Source of the DNA: Streptomyces fragilis
Lineage (GTDB): Bacteria > Actinomycetota > Actinomycetes > Streptomycetales > Streptomycetaceae
Reading direction: 5' to 3'
Assembly (NCBI RefSeq): GCF_003112515.1
Contig: NZ_BEVZ01000006.1
Span: 1-64,000 of the forward strand
DNA length: 64,000 nt
Positions 52,493 to 59,839 of the stretch are shown piece by piece. The notes under the pieces are model-generated. The model worked only from the letters and a program-made list of their open reading frames with translations. It did not search any database and had not been told where the DNA came from. A program made the translations under genes and the position numbers. The stretch's first letter is position 1, and each line of letters opens with the position of its first letter.

Positions 52493-53159
52493 CGTCCGTC
52501 ACGGGGGCCCCGGTCAGGGCGCTGACGCGCTTGGCCTCCTCGACCGCCGACGCGAAACCGGCGTCCGGGTCGTGCAGCAGTCGTTGTGCGGCGAGCGCGT
52601 GGGCGCGGACGTGGGGGGCGCCGGCGGACGTCGCGGCGTGCAGGGCCGGTACGGCCGCGTCGCCCAGCGCGGCCAGGGCCTGACTGAGGCTCAGCTGCGT
52701 GTCGTGTCCGCCGCGGCCGAGCTGGGTGGCCAGCACGGTGGCGAGGTGGGGCTCCTCCCCCGGCGGGACGAGGACGACGGCGGCCCGCCAGGCGCTGGTG
52801 GCGACCTCGTCGTCGGGGTCGCACAGCAGGGTGCGGGTGATCGCGGGCCATGCCTGCGCCTCGCCGATCTTGGAGAGGGTGTGCAGGGCCTGGCTGCGGG
52901 CCTGCGGGCGCGCGGAGCGGACCTCGCGCAGCAGGGCGGGGAGGGTCAGGTGCACCGGGTGGCGGGTGAGGGCCCAGGTGAGCATGTCGCGGACGAAGAA
53001 CTCGGGCTCGACGGCGCACCGCTCGACCAGTGCGTCGACGTGGCGGGGGTCGGGGGCCGTGCCGATGGTCAGGGCGGCCCGCAGCCGGACGGACGTGCGG
53101 CTGTCCGCCAGCGCTCGGAGGGCCGGGGCCGGGTGCGGGTCGTGGTCCGTCGTGGTCAT
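52470..53159 (-). CDS. HEAT-repeat protein
   Basis: 229 residues. ATG 53159 follows GAGGAGG. About five HEAT-like helix pairs (LRALADSRTSVRLRAALTIG, FVRDMLTWALTRHPVHLTLP, PAITRTLLCDPDDEVATSAW, AVPALHAATSAGAPHVRAHA). It starts the two-gene operon with the MerR-HEAT regulator, overlapping it by 23 bases. Being so close in fold, it may bind the same partner or the regulator itself. A MerR-type promoter lies upstream. Function unknown. Confidence 0.85.
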   Translation of the reverse strand: MTTTDHDPHPAPALRALADSRTSVRLRAALTIGTAPDPRHVDALVERCAVEPEFFVRDMLTWALTRHPVHLTLPALLREVRSARPQARSQALHTLSKIGEAQAWPAITRTLLCDPDDEVATSAWRAAVVLVPPGEEPHLATVLATQLGRGGHDTQLSLSQALAALGDAAVPALHAATSAGAPHVRAHALAAQRLLHDPDAGFASAVEEAKRVSALTGAPVTDDEHRADR

Positions 53160-53171
53160 GGGGACCACCTC

Positions 53172-53213
53172 CTCGGGGACGGTGAAGGGCTTCTCGGGGA
53201 CAGTGAAGGGCTT
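53172..53213 (+). repeat. 21-base tandem repeat, two copies
   Basis: CTCGGGGAC-R-GTGAAGGGCTT is present twice in a row (53172-53192 and 53193-53213) with one difference. The second copy contains the -10 element of the HEAT/MerR promoter, so the promoter core is partly doubled. Confidence 0.7.
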
Positions 53214-53232
53214 GTCACCGTGTCAGGGTCAA
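53202..53232 (-). promoter_or_regulatory. MerR-type promoter with 19-base spacer
   Basis: On the minus strand TTGACC (53232-53227) and TTCACT (53207-53202) are 19 bases apart, the over-long spacer typical of MerR-activated promoters. The spacer holds the dyad-like CTGACAC-GGTGACA. It probably drives the HEAT/MerR operon under its own regulator. Confidence 0.65.
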
Positions 53233-53346
53233 GCGGGGTGGGGGCCGGGGAGGCACGGGCGGCGGCGCCCCGGGGCTGGCGTGAAAGGTGGCGGGTGTGG
53301 GCGCGTGATGCCGCCGGGGGGTAGGGGGCGGAGGGAGACTGGGCCG

Positions 53347-54513
53347 GTGATTCCGAACTCGCCGCATCGTCGGATCGCCTCGCAGGAGAGGCGCGAGCCC
53401 TTGCTCACGCGCTTCGACCGGGCGGCGTGGGTGATTCCCACCAGCGCCCTGGTCGTCATCGTCCTCGTCGGTGAGCTGGGCCCGTCCATCCGCATCGTGA
53501 ACTGGCTGCTGATGGTGCCCCTGCTGGCGTCGGGGGTCTGCTCGCCCGGTGTCACCCTGTTGTTCGGGGTGATCGTGGTGGTGCTCAATCGCTACATCGA
53601 CGTCACCCACCCGGAGGTGTTCATCCGGACGGAGGACTTCCTCCTGGAGGTCACGGCGTCGCTGCTGGCGGTGCTGATCGCGGTGCTCAGGTCGCAGGCC
53701 CACAGCTATGTGCGGCACCTGCAGAGTTCCGCGGAGGCCACCCGGGAGGTCGTCCTGCGTCCCATCCCGCCGGACTGGGGCGGGGTGGAGACCGCGGCCC
53801 ACTACCGGGCGGCGGACGTCGAGGCACGGGTCGGCGGCGACTTCTACGACGTGCTGGCCACCCCGTTCGGGGCGCGTGTCCTGCTGGGAGACGTGCAGGG
53901 CAAGGGCCTGCCGGCGGTCTCGACGGCCGGCGCGGTCACCGGGGCCTTCCGCGAGGCCGGCTACTACGAGCACGACCTGGACGTCGTCGCCCGGCGCATG
54001 GAGAACGGGCTGCGGCGGCACAACCTGCTGCGGCAGGCCTTCGGCGACCGGACCGAACGGTTCGCGACGGCCGTCGTGCTCGCCTTCCCCGACGCGGACC
54101 CGCACATGGTCGAGGTGGTCAACTTCGGGCACGACGGGCCCTATGTGATCGGCCCGCGCGGCGTGTGGCAGCTGCCGCAGCAGGAAGGCGCGCCGGTCGG
54201 CATGGCCGAACTCGTCGGCGGCACCCCCGCCGTCCGCCGCCTGCCGCTCGGGCCGCAGGAGACGGTGCTGCTGGTGACCGACGGCGTGACCGAGGCACGC
54301 AACAAGGCCGGCGAGTTCTTCCCGCTGCGGTCGTGGCTGGAGCGCCTCGCCGACCGGCGTCCGGAGGGTGTCGCCCCCGCCGACCTCCTCGGTCTGCTCC
54401 TGGACGCCCTCCGCGAGCACACCCACGGTGACGTCACCGACGACATCGCGCTCCTGGCCGTCCGGCAGCGTTCGACGGCGGATCTCCCGGCCGGCGGGAG
54501 CCACGTCGCCTGA
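53347..54513 (+). CDS. Membrane PP2C-type (SpoIIE/RsbU-like) protein phosphatase
   Basis: 388 residues; GTG 53347 after GGAGGGAG. Three hydrophobic segments (ALVVIVLVGELGPSIRIV, LLMVPLLASGVCSPGVTLL, VTASLLAVLIAVLR) anchor it. The C-terminal SpoIIE-like phosphatase domain has the metal motifs VGGDFYDVLATPFG, LGDVQGKGLPA, VVNFGHDGPYV, LLVTDGVTEARNKAGEFF and TDDIALLAV. Such enzymes dephosphorylate anti-sigma antagonists of the STAS type. No kinase or anti-sigma antagonist gene is nearby. Three-helix (MASE-like) sensing part. Confidence 0.9.
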   Translation: MIPNSPHRRIASQERREPLLTRFDRAAWVIPTSALVVIVLVGELGPSIRIVNWLLMVPLLASGVCSPGVTLLFGVIVVVLNRYIDVTHPEVFIRTEDFLLEVTASLLAVLIAVLRSQAHSYVRHLQSSAEATREVVLRPIPPDWGGVETAAHYRAADVEARVGGDFYDVLATPFGARVLLGDVQGKGLPAVSTAGAVTGAFREAGYYEHDLDVVARRMENGLRRHNLLRQAFGDRTERFATAVVLAFPDADPHMVEVVNFGHDGPYVIGPRGVWQLPQQEGAPVGMAELVGGTPAVRRLPLGPQETVLLVTDGVTEARNKAGEFFPLRSWLERLADRRPEGVAPADLLGLLLDALREHTHGDVTDDIALLAVRQRSTADLPAGGSHVA

Positions 54514-54541
54514 GCCGGTGGCCGGCCGGCGCGCGGGCGGC

Positions 54542-55279
54542 TCAGACGTGCCGCATCCACACGTTCGGTTCCTCGTACACGCCGCGGTCCGCCGCCCGGT
54601 CGACGCGCAGGAGGGCGAGGCCGTCGGGGATCACGTACTCCCCGGAGGCGGGGAAGGCCATGCCGGTCCAGCGTTCCCACTCCGCGACCGTGCCGGTCAT
54701 CGTCTGCGAGACCTCCGCCGGCCCGAGGACGACCGCGCCCAGGCGCTGGTGCGTGCGGATCCACGGGTCGAGGGCCAGGCCGTCCTCGCGGGTCCAGGTC
54801 ATGAAGGTCCCCATGGGCGTGAGCGGATAACGGGCCTTGAGGGTCGGGCGGACCGGGGCGACGACCTTGCTCAGGCCGGCCTCCGCCGCCACCGCGCGCA
54901 GTGCGGTCAGCACCTGTCCGGCGAGGCCGCGGCCGGTGAGGGAGGGGGTGACGACCGCCCCGCAGATGACCAGCGTGTCGGGCTCCGTCCCCGCCTCGTG
55001 TCCCTCCACGGCACGCACCAGGGACTGCGCGTAGCCGCCGGGGAGGTCCTGCGGGCTTCCGTCCCAGCGCACGGGCACGCCCCAGCCGCAGGCCACCGGG
55101 ACGTCCTGCTCGTCCACCAGCATCAGGTCGAAGGCACCGAACCACTCGCGGACCCGGCCGATGTACTGCTTCACCAGGTGGTCGGCGGTGATGAACTGCG
55201 GGAATCCCTCGCTGAACAGTTCCCGCAGGTGGTCGTCCTGCCAGGAGCGGGTGTCCGCCCGTAGCGGCTGCAAGATCAT
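54542..55279 (-). CDS. GNAT-like acetyltransferase
   Basis: 245 residues from ATG 55279. GNAT fold: VICGAVVTPSLTGRGLAGQV carries the acetyl-CoA loop (R/QxxGRG-like TGRGLAG), preceded by FDLMLVDEQDVPVACGWGVP. The C-terminal part (KARYPLTPMGTFMTW, LDPWIRTHQRLGAVVLGPAE) is typical of a Streptomyces subgroup and longer than a usual GNAT. Substrate unknown. It lies convergent with the PP2C gene and is separated from GH74 by a terminator. Confidence 0.78.
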   Translation of the reverse strand: MILQPLRADTRSWQDDHLRELFSEGFPQFITADHLVKQYIGRVREWFGAFDLMLVDEQDVPVACGWGVPVRWDGSPQDLPGGYAQSLVRAVEGHEAGTEPDTLVICGAVVTPSLTGRGLAGQVLTALRAVAAEAGLSKVVAPVRPTLKARYPLTPMGTFMTWTREDGLALDPWIRTHQRLGAVVLGPAEVSQTMTGTVAEWERWTGMAFPASGEYVIPDGLALLRVDRAADRGVYEEPNVWMRHV

Positions 55280-55361
55280 TCGATGTTTCTAGCACACCGG
55301 TTCGGAAGCCTGCGCCGACGTTCGGCGCGGAGGCCGAGGCCGGGGGGGGGGAGCGCGCCGT

Positions 55362-55391
55362 GCCCCGCCCGGAGAGTGCTCCGGGCGGGGC
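55362..55391 (-). terminator. Terminator of the GH74 gene
   Basis: GCCCCGCCCGGAG pairs perfectly with CTCCGGGCGGGGC over a four-base loop, 24 bases past the stop of the GH74 gene on the minus strand. A classic GC-rich hairpin. Confidence 0.8.
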
Positions 55392-55415
55392 GCGGTGTGC
55401 GGTGGCGGGGCCGGG

Positions 55416-58301
55416 TCAGCCGCAGGCGGCTCCGTCGCGGGTGAACGCGGTGGGCGGGCCGTTGGAACCCGTCCAGGAGCCGGTGAGGCCGACGGTGACC
55501 GAGCCGCCGGGGGCGACGCGTCCGTTCCACGCGACGTTGGTGACGGTGACCTGGGCGCCGCTCTGGGCGACGGAGCCGTTCCAGAGCTGCGTGACGCGCT
55601 GGCCGTCGGGGAAGGACCAGCCGAGCTTCCACGCCTGCCAGGCGCTGTCGCCGGTGTTCGTCAGCTTGACCTCGGCCTGGAATCCGCCCTGCCACTGGTT
55701 GGTGACGCGGTAGTCGACCGTGCAGGCGCCCTTCGGGTCGACCGGGTCCGGCGGATCCGTGGGGTCCGGCGGGTCGGTCGGGTCCGGCGGATCGGTCGGA
55801 TCGGTCGGCGAGGGGACGTCCGCGGTGTCGGCGTAGACGATGCCGCGGCCGTTGGTGGAGACGTAGACCCTGCCGTACACGCGCGGGTCGCCGGTGATGG
55901 TGGAGCCGGTCCAGCCCCACTGGTGCTTGCTGTCGTTGACACGCACCCAGTTGGCGCCGGCGTCGGTGGAGCGGAAGATGCCGCGGACGCCGCCGATCTT
56001 GGCGCTGGTGTACAGGGTCTGGTACGCGGCGCCGGGGGCGGCCTTGCCGAAGCCGATGGTGTCGGCCTCCTGGACGCCGCCCACCTTGGTGAACGTCGCG
56101 CCGGAGTCGGTGGAGTGCCACAGACCGTAGGTCTTGTCCTTGGCGCCGCCGGCCAGCCAGATGTCGCCGCCGCGGCCGGGGACCGCCTTGAAGCGCACGG
56201 ACGTCCCGTCGGGCAGGCCGGTGGAGGCGCGCTTGGTGAAGGTGACGCCGCCGTCGGTGCTGACGTAGAAGGCGCCGTCCTTGAAACCGTAGAACTTCTT
56301 GGCGTCGACGCGGTCGGACTCCACGACGGCGCCGGCCGGGATGCCGGAAGAGGCCGTCCAGGAGGATCCCGAGCCGGTGTGCACGCCCGCCCCTTCGGGG
56401 CTCCACACGTAGCGGCCGCCGTCCGCCGACACGGCGACCGTGCCGCCGCCCGTGACGCCGGAGGGGTCCGAACCCGCCCACCAGTTGGCGCCGTTGTCGG
56501 AGGAGAACGCGATGTGCGCGCCGCTGTCCACGTTGCCGGCCCGCACCACGGTGTTCGGGTTCGACTCGGCGTAGTCCAGGCTGGTGGTGGAGGTGAAGTT
56601 GGGCGACTGGAACATCTTGGCCGGCACCGCGTTCAGGTCGGTGTGCCGGAAGCCGCCGATGTCGCCGAGGCCGCTGATGAGGGTCGCGCCGGAGGGCGGG
56701 GCCACCAGGTCCAGGACGGCGGTCTCCTCCAGCCCCTTCACCATCGGCTTGATGACGGGCTTTCCGCCCTTGTCCCACTGGGTGAGGTTCTCGGTGCCGA
56801 AGATCGTCGCGCCGGTTCCGTACATCATCCGGTCGGAGTCGAACGGGTCGATCTCCAGCGCCTCGGTCATCCATCCGAGCTTGGGGGTCTCCTCCGGCGG
56901 CGTGGGGTGGGCGCCCCAGTCGAGCCAGGGTACGGAGGTGATGTCCATGGTGTAGCGGTCGGAACGGGTGGGGTAGGAGGTGAACTCCCAGGCCCGGGTC
57001 CAGTTCTCGCCGCTGTCGGTGGTGCGGAAGATCTGCGTGTCCGGCCACCAGGAGCTGTAGCCGGTGACCATCACCGTGCCGGGGTTCTGCCGGTCGACGG
57101 TCAGGCCGCTGTAGCCGAAGTAGGTGTCGGCGGCGGGAAGCGGGCTGACGTCGGTCCATTCGCCGTTGCCGGTGTCGTAGCGCCAGACCTGTCCGGTGGA
57201 GCCGTCGTAAGGGCCGCCGGTGTCGCTGTAGGCGAGGTAGAGGTAGCCGTTCTCGGCGTCCAGGACGCCCTTGTGCGCGAGCAGCCCGGTCGGCTGACCG
57301 GCCACGCGGGACCAGGTGGCTCCCGCGTCGGTCGAGCGGTAGACGTTGTTCGCCTTGTCGGCGACCCCGACGTAGATCGTCCGGGTGGCGGTGCCCGCGC
57401 TGCCGGTCGACTCGTCGAAGGTGACCCAGGAGATGCCCTGGATGTCGCCGTTGTAGCCGCCGGCGTCGTCCGGGTCGGCGACGTAGGTTCCGGGGTTGGG
57501 GAACGAGGTCACCTTCGCCCAGGTCGCCCCGCTGTCGGTGGAGCGCCACAGGCCGTTGCCGCTGGGGGCGCCCAGGTACAGGACGCTGTTGCGGTGGGGG
57601 TCGACGGCCAGGCGTTCGCCCATGCCGCGGCCGGGCATGTTGCCGCCCAGCTTGAAGGGCAGGTCGGCCTTGGCCCAGGTCTCGCCCCGGTCGAAGGAGC
57701 GCAGCACCGCGCCCTTCCCGGGGTCCCAGTCGTTGGTGTAGGTGCCGACCGCCGCGTACACCTTGTCCGGGTCCACGCTGTCGGAGGCGAGGCCGATCAC
57801 TCCGGTGTGGCCCCAGTCGTCCCAGCCGACGTGGTCCAGCAGGGGTTTCCAGCTCTTGGTCGACTCCACCCAGCGGTAGGCGCCGCCGATGTCGGTGCGG
57901 GCGTAGGCGAGGTCGGGTTCGCTGCGGTTGAAGACGATGCCGGGCACGAAGCCGCCGCCGTCGATGCGGACGTTCTTCCAGCCGACCTCGGCCGCCGCGG
58001 CGGCGGCCTCGGCACGCGCGGGGCCGTCCTGGGGTTCGGTGGGCCTGGCCGCGGCGGCGGGTAACAGGGCGGCGCACAGCAGGCCGAAGGCGGTGGCCAG
58101 TACGAGAGCGGCCTTCGGCAGGCCGCCTCGCGGCCGGCCGGCGGACGGCCGGGGCGGGCCGGCGGACGGCCGGGGCGTGGCGGCGGACGGCCGGGGCGTG
58201 GCGGCGGACGGCCGGGGCGTGGCGGCGGACGGCCGGGGCGTGGCGGTGGGCGCGGTGCCACCGGGCAGCGGTCTGCCTCTGGGGGGAGGGGACTCGTGCA
58301 C
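55416..58301 (-). CDS. Secreted GH74 xyloglucanase with CBM2
   Basis: 961 residues. GTG 58301 follows GGAAGGAAGAG. A 54-residue proline-rich stretch with TPRPSAA repeats precedes the signal peptide (KAALVLATAFGLLCAALLPA), unusual for a secreted protein. The GH74 double beta-propeller spans about residues 90-820: GGGFVPGIVFNRSEPDLAYA and RTDIGGAYRW near the start (catalytic Asp by family), many Asp-box-like S-TD-S/A-G-A-T/N-W repeats. A Pro-Asp/Thr-Asp linker (about 824-855) leads to a CBM2 (ACTVDYRVTNQWQGGFQAEV). It cuts xyloglucan backbones outside the cell. CebR-like and LacI boxes lie upstream. Confidence 0.95.
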   Translation of the reverse strand: MHESPPPRGRPLPGGTAPTATPRPSAATPRPSAATPRPSAATPRPSAGPPRPSAGRPRGGLPKAALVLATAFGLLCAALLPAAAARPTEPQDGPARAEAAAAAAEVGWKNVRIDGGGFVPGIVFNRSEPDLAYARTDIGGAYRWVESTKSWKPLLDHVGWDDWGHTGVIGLASDSVDPDKVYAAVGTYTNDWDPGKGAVLRSFDRGETWAKADLPFKLGGNMPGRGMGERLAVDPHRNSVLYLGAPSGNGLWRSTDSGATWAKVTSFPNPGTYVADPDDAGGYNGDIQGISWVTFDESTGSAGTATRTIYVGVADKANNVYRSTDAGATWSRVAGQPTGLLAHKGVLDAENGYLYLAYSDTGGPYDGSTGQVWRYDTGNGEWTDVSPLPAADTYFGYSGLTVDRQNPGTVMVTGYSSWWPDTQIFRTTDSGENWTRAWEFTSYPTRSDRYTMDITSVPWLDWGAHPTPPEETPKLGWMTEALEIDPFDSDRMMYGTGATIFGTENLTQWDKGGKPVIKPMVKGLEETAVLDLVAPPSGATLISGLGDIGGFRHTDLNAVPAKMFQSPNFTSTTSLDYAESNPNTVVRAGNVDSGAHIAFSSDNGANWWAGSDPSGVTGGGTVAVSADGGRYVWSPEGAGVHTGSGSSWTASSGIPAGAVVESDRVDAKKFYGFKDGAFYVSTDGGVTFTKRASTGLPDGTSVRFKAVPGRGGDIWLAGGAKDKTYGLWHSTDSGATFTKVGGVQEADTIGFGKAAPGAAYQTLYTSAKIGGVRGIFRSTDAGANWVRVNDSKHQWGWTGSTITGDPRVYGRVYVSTNGRGIVYADTADVPSPTDPTDPPDPTDPPDPTDPPDPVDPKGACTVDYRVTNQWQGGFQAEVKLTNTGDSAWQAWKLGWSFPDGQRVTQLWNGSVAQSGAQVTVTNVAWNGRVAPGGSVTVGLTGSWTGSNGPPTAFTRDGAACG
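58141..58242 (-). repeat. 21-base tandem repeats encoding TPRPSAA units in GH74
   Basis: The unit GGCGGACGGCCGGGGCGT-like (21 bases with its flanks) recurs about five to six times in register, encoding TPRPSAA four times and PPRPSAG-like variants. It lies between the start codon and the signal peptide of the GH74 gene. Confidence 0.8.
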
Positions 58302-58484
58302 AGCTCTTCCTTCCTCGTCACCCCGGCCGCGCGGGCGCGGTGCGGCCCGTGGAGCGCCGGGGCAGGGGGCGGTGCGCGGGCGTGGCCGTCGGGTCCGGCT
58401 CGATGGCCGATCTCCGCACGCGACGGGGCACGCCCGGCTGGGGCGGGGGGACCCCGTGGAGCCTCGGACCGGCTCACGCAGGGG

Positions 58485-58498
58485 TGGGAGCGCTCCCA
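58485..58498 (-). promoter_or_regulatory. CebR-like operator upstream of GH74
   Basis: TGGGAGCGCTCCCA, identical to the box before the GH9 gene at 38780. It lies 184 bases before the GH74 start, in the shared region with the divergent LacI gene, and links GH74 to cellobiose control. Confidence 0.85.
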
Positions 58499-58540
58499 CT
58501 TTCGATCGGCCGCCGACCCGGCGTCAAGACGTGTGCGGAG

Positions 58541-58573
58541 TCGAAGAAATTCGACACAGTCGAAGCGCTTCGA
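58541..58573. promoter_or_regulatory. Two LacI-type operators in the GH74-lacI divergon
   Basis: TCGAAGAAATTCGA (58541-58554) and the perfect palindrome TCGAAGCGCTTCGA (58560-58573) have centres 19 bases apart. Both have the central CG/AT-symmetric form of LacI-family sites and probably bind the LacI protein encoded at 58682. Confidence 0.75.
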
Positions 58574-58650
58574 CGACTATGGACACGCGTGCCCGCCGGG
58601 GTTAGTGTCCTACCACCCTCGCTTCCCGCTGGGCCGTTCCGCCCTCGGCG

Positions 58651-58664
58651 TCGAAGCGCTTCAC
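58651..58664 (+). promoter_or_regulatory. Third LacI-type operator, next to the lacI start
   Basis: TCGAAGCGCTTCAC differs in only two end bases from the palindrome at 58560. It lies 17 bases before the LacI ATG, overlapping the ribosome-site region, which fits autorepression. Confidence 0.7.
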
Positions 58665-58681
58665 AGAGCTTGGAGAGCCGG

Positions 58682-59728
58682 ATGGTCACCCTCGCCGAGG
58701 TCGCCCAGCACGCCAGAGTCTCGGCCAGCACCGTCAGTTACGTCCTCAGCGGCAAGCGTTCCATCTCCGCCGGAACCCGGGAGCGGGTCGAGCACAGCAT
58801 CCGGGAGCTGGGGTACCACCCCAACGCGGGCGCGCGCGCCCTGGCCAGCAACCGGTCGAACATCATCGCGCTGATGGTGCCGCTGCGGACCGACATGTAC
58901 GTGCCGGTGATGATGGAGATAGCGATCGCGGTGGCCACCACGGCCCGCACGCACGGCTACGACGTGCTGCTGCTCACCGGCGAGGAGGGTCCGGACGCGG
59001 TGCGCCGGGTCACCAGCAGCGGACTGGCCGACGGCATGATCCTGATGGACGTCGAACTCGACGACGAGCGGCTGCCGTTGCTGCGCGGCGGCGTGGCCGG
59101 TCAGGGGCGGCCGGTCGGTGAGCAGGAGCAGCCCGCGGTGCTGATCGGGCTGCCGTCCGACACCACCGGCCTGACCTGCGTCGACCTCGACTTCCGGGCC
59201 ACCGGCGCGCTGTGCGTGGACCATCTGGCGGCGCTCGGGCACCGGGACGTCGCGGTGATCGGCGAGGCGCCCGCGGTCTACGAGCGGCACACCGGCTTCG
59301 CCGAGCGCACCCTTCAGGGACTGCGGTCCCGGGGCGGCGAGCTGGGCCTGCGGCTGCTGCACCGGCCGTGCGCGGGCGGGTACGACGCGACCGCGGTGAC
59401 GCTCGCCCGGATCCTGGACGAACGCCCGGACACCACCGGCTTCGTGGTGCAGAACGAGTCCGCGGTCGAGCCGCTGCTGGCGCTGCTGCGGCAGCGGGGC
59501 CGGGCCGTGCCCGAGGACGTCTCGGTGGTGGCGATCTGCCCCGAGCAGGTCGCCGTCCAGGCGTCGGTGGCGCTCACGTCCGTCGCCCTGCCGGCGCAGG
59601 AGATGGGCAGGCGCGCCGTGGACCATCTGGTCGCCAAGCTCGAGGGGCGCGGCGGTGACGAGGTCGTGCTGCTCGCACCGGAGCTGACGATACGGGCGAG
59701 TTCGGGGCCGGCGCCCGCCCGGCCGTAG
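58682..59728 (+). CDS. LacI-family repressor of the xyloglucan locus
   Basis: 348 residues; ATG after GGAGAGCCGG. N-terminal LacI helix-turn-helix: TLAEVAQHARVSASTVSYVL, then SGKRSISAGTRERVE and hinge NAGARALASNRSNIIALMVP. The periplasmic-binding-like effector domain follows (GLTCVDLDFRATGALCVDHL, LGHRDVAVIG, GFVVQNESAVEPLLALL). It probably binds a xyloglucan-derived sugar and leaves the TCGAAGCGCTTCGA boxes upstream. It is followed after 111 bases by GH31 in the same direction and divergent from GH74. Confidence 0.92.
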   Translation: MVTLAEVAQHARVSASTVSYVLSGKRSISAGTRERVEHSIRELGYHPNAGARALASNRSNIIALMVPLRTDMYVPVMMEIAIAVATTARTHGYDVLLLTGEEGPDAVRRVTSSGLADGMILMDVELDDERLPLLRGGVAGQGRPVGEQEQPAVLIGLPSDTTGLTCVDLDFRATGALCVDHLAALGHRDVAVIGEAPAVYERHTGFAERTLQGLRSRGGELGLRLLHRPCAGGYDATAVTLARILDERPDTTGFVVQNESAVEPLLALLRQRGRAVPEDVSVVAICPEQVAVQASVALTSVALPAQEMGRRAVDHLVAKLEGRGGDEVVLLAPELTIRASSGPAPARP

Positions 59729-59839
59729 CCCCTCCCCGTGACTCCGGTCCCGCGGGCCGCCCCTCCCCCGGCTGCCGTCGCCCCCTCGCGCCCGGCCACG
59801 GTTTCCTCCCACCTCCGCACTCCCCCAGGAGCATGCCTC

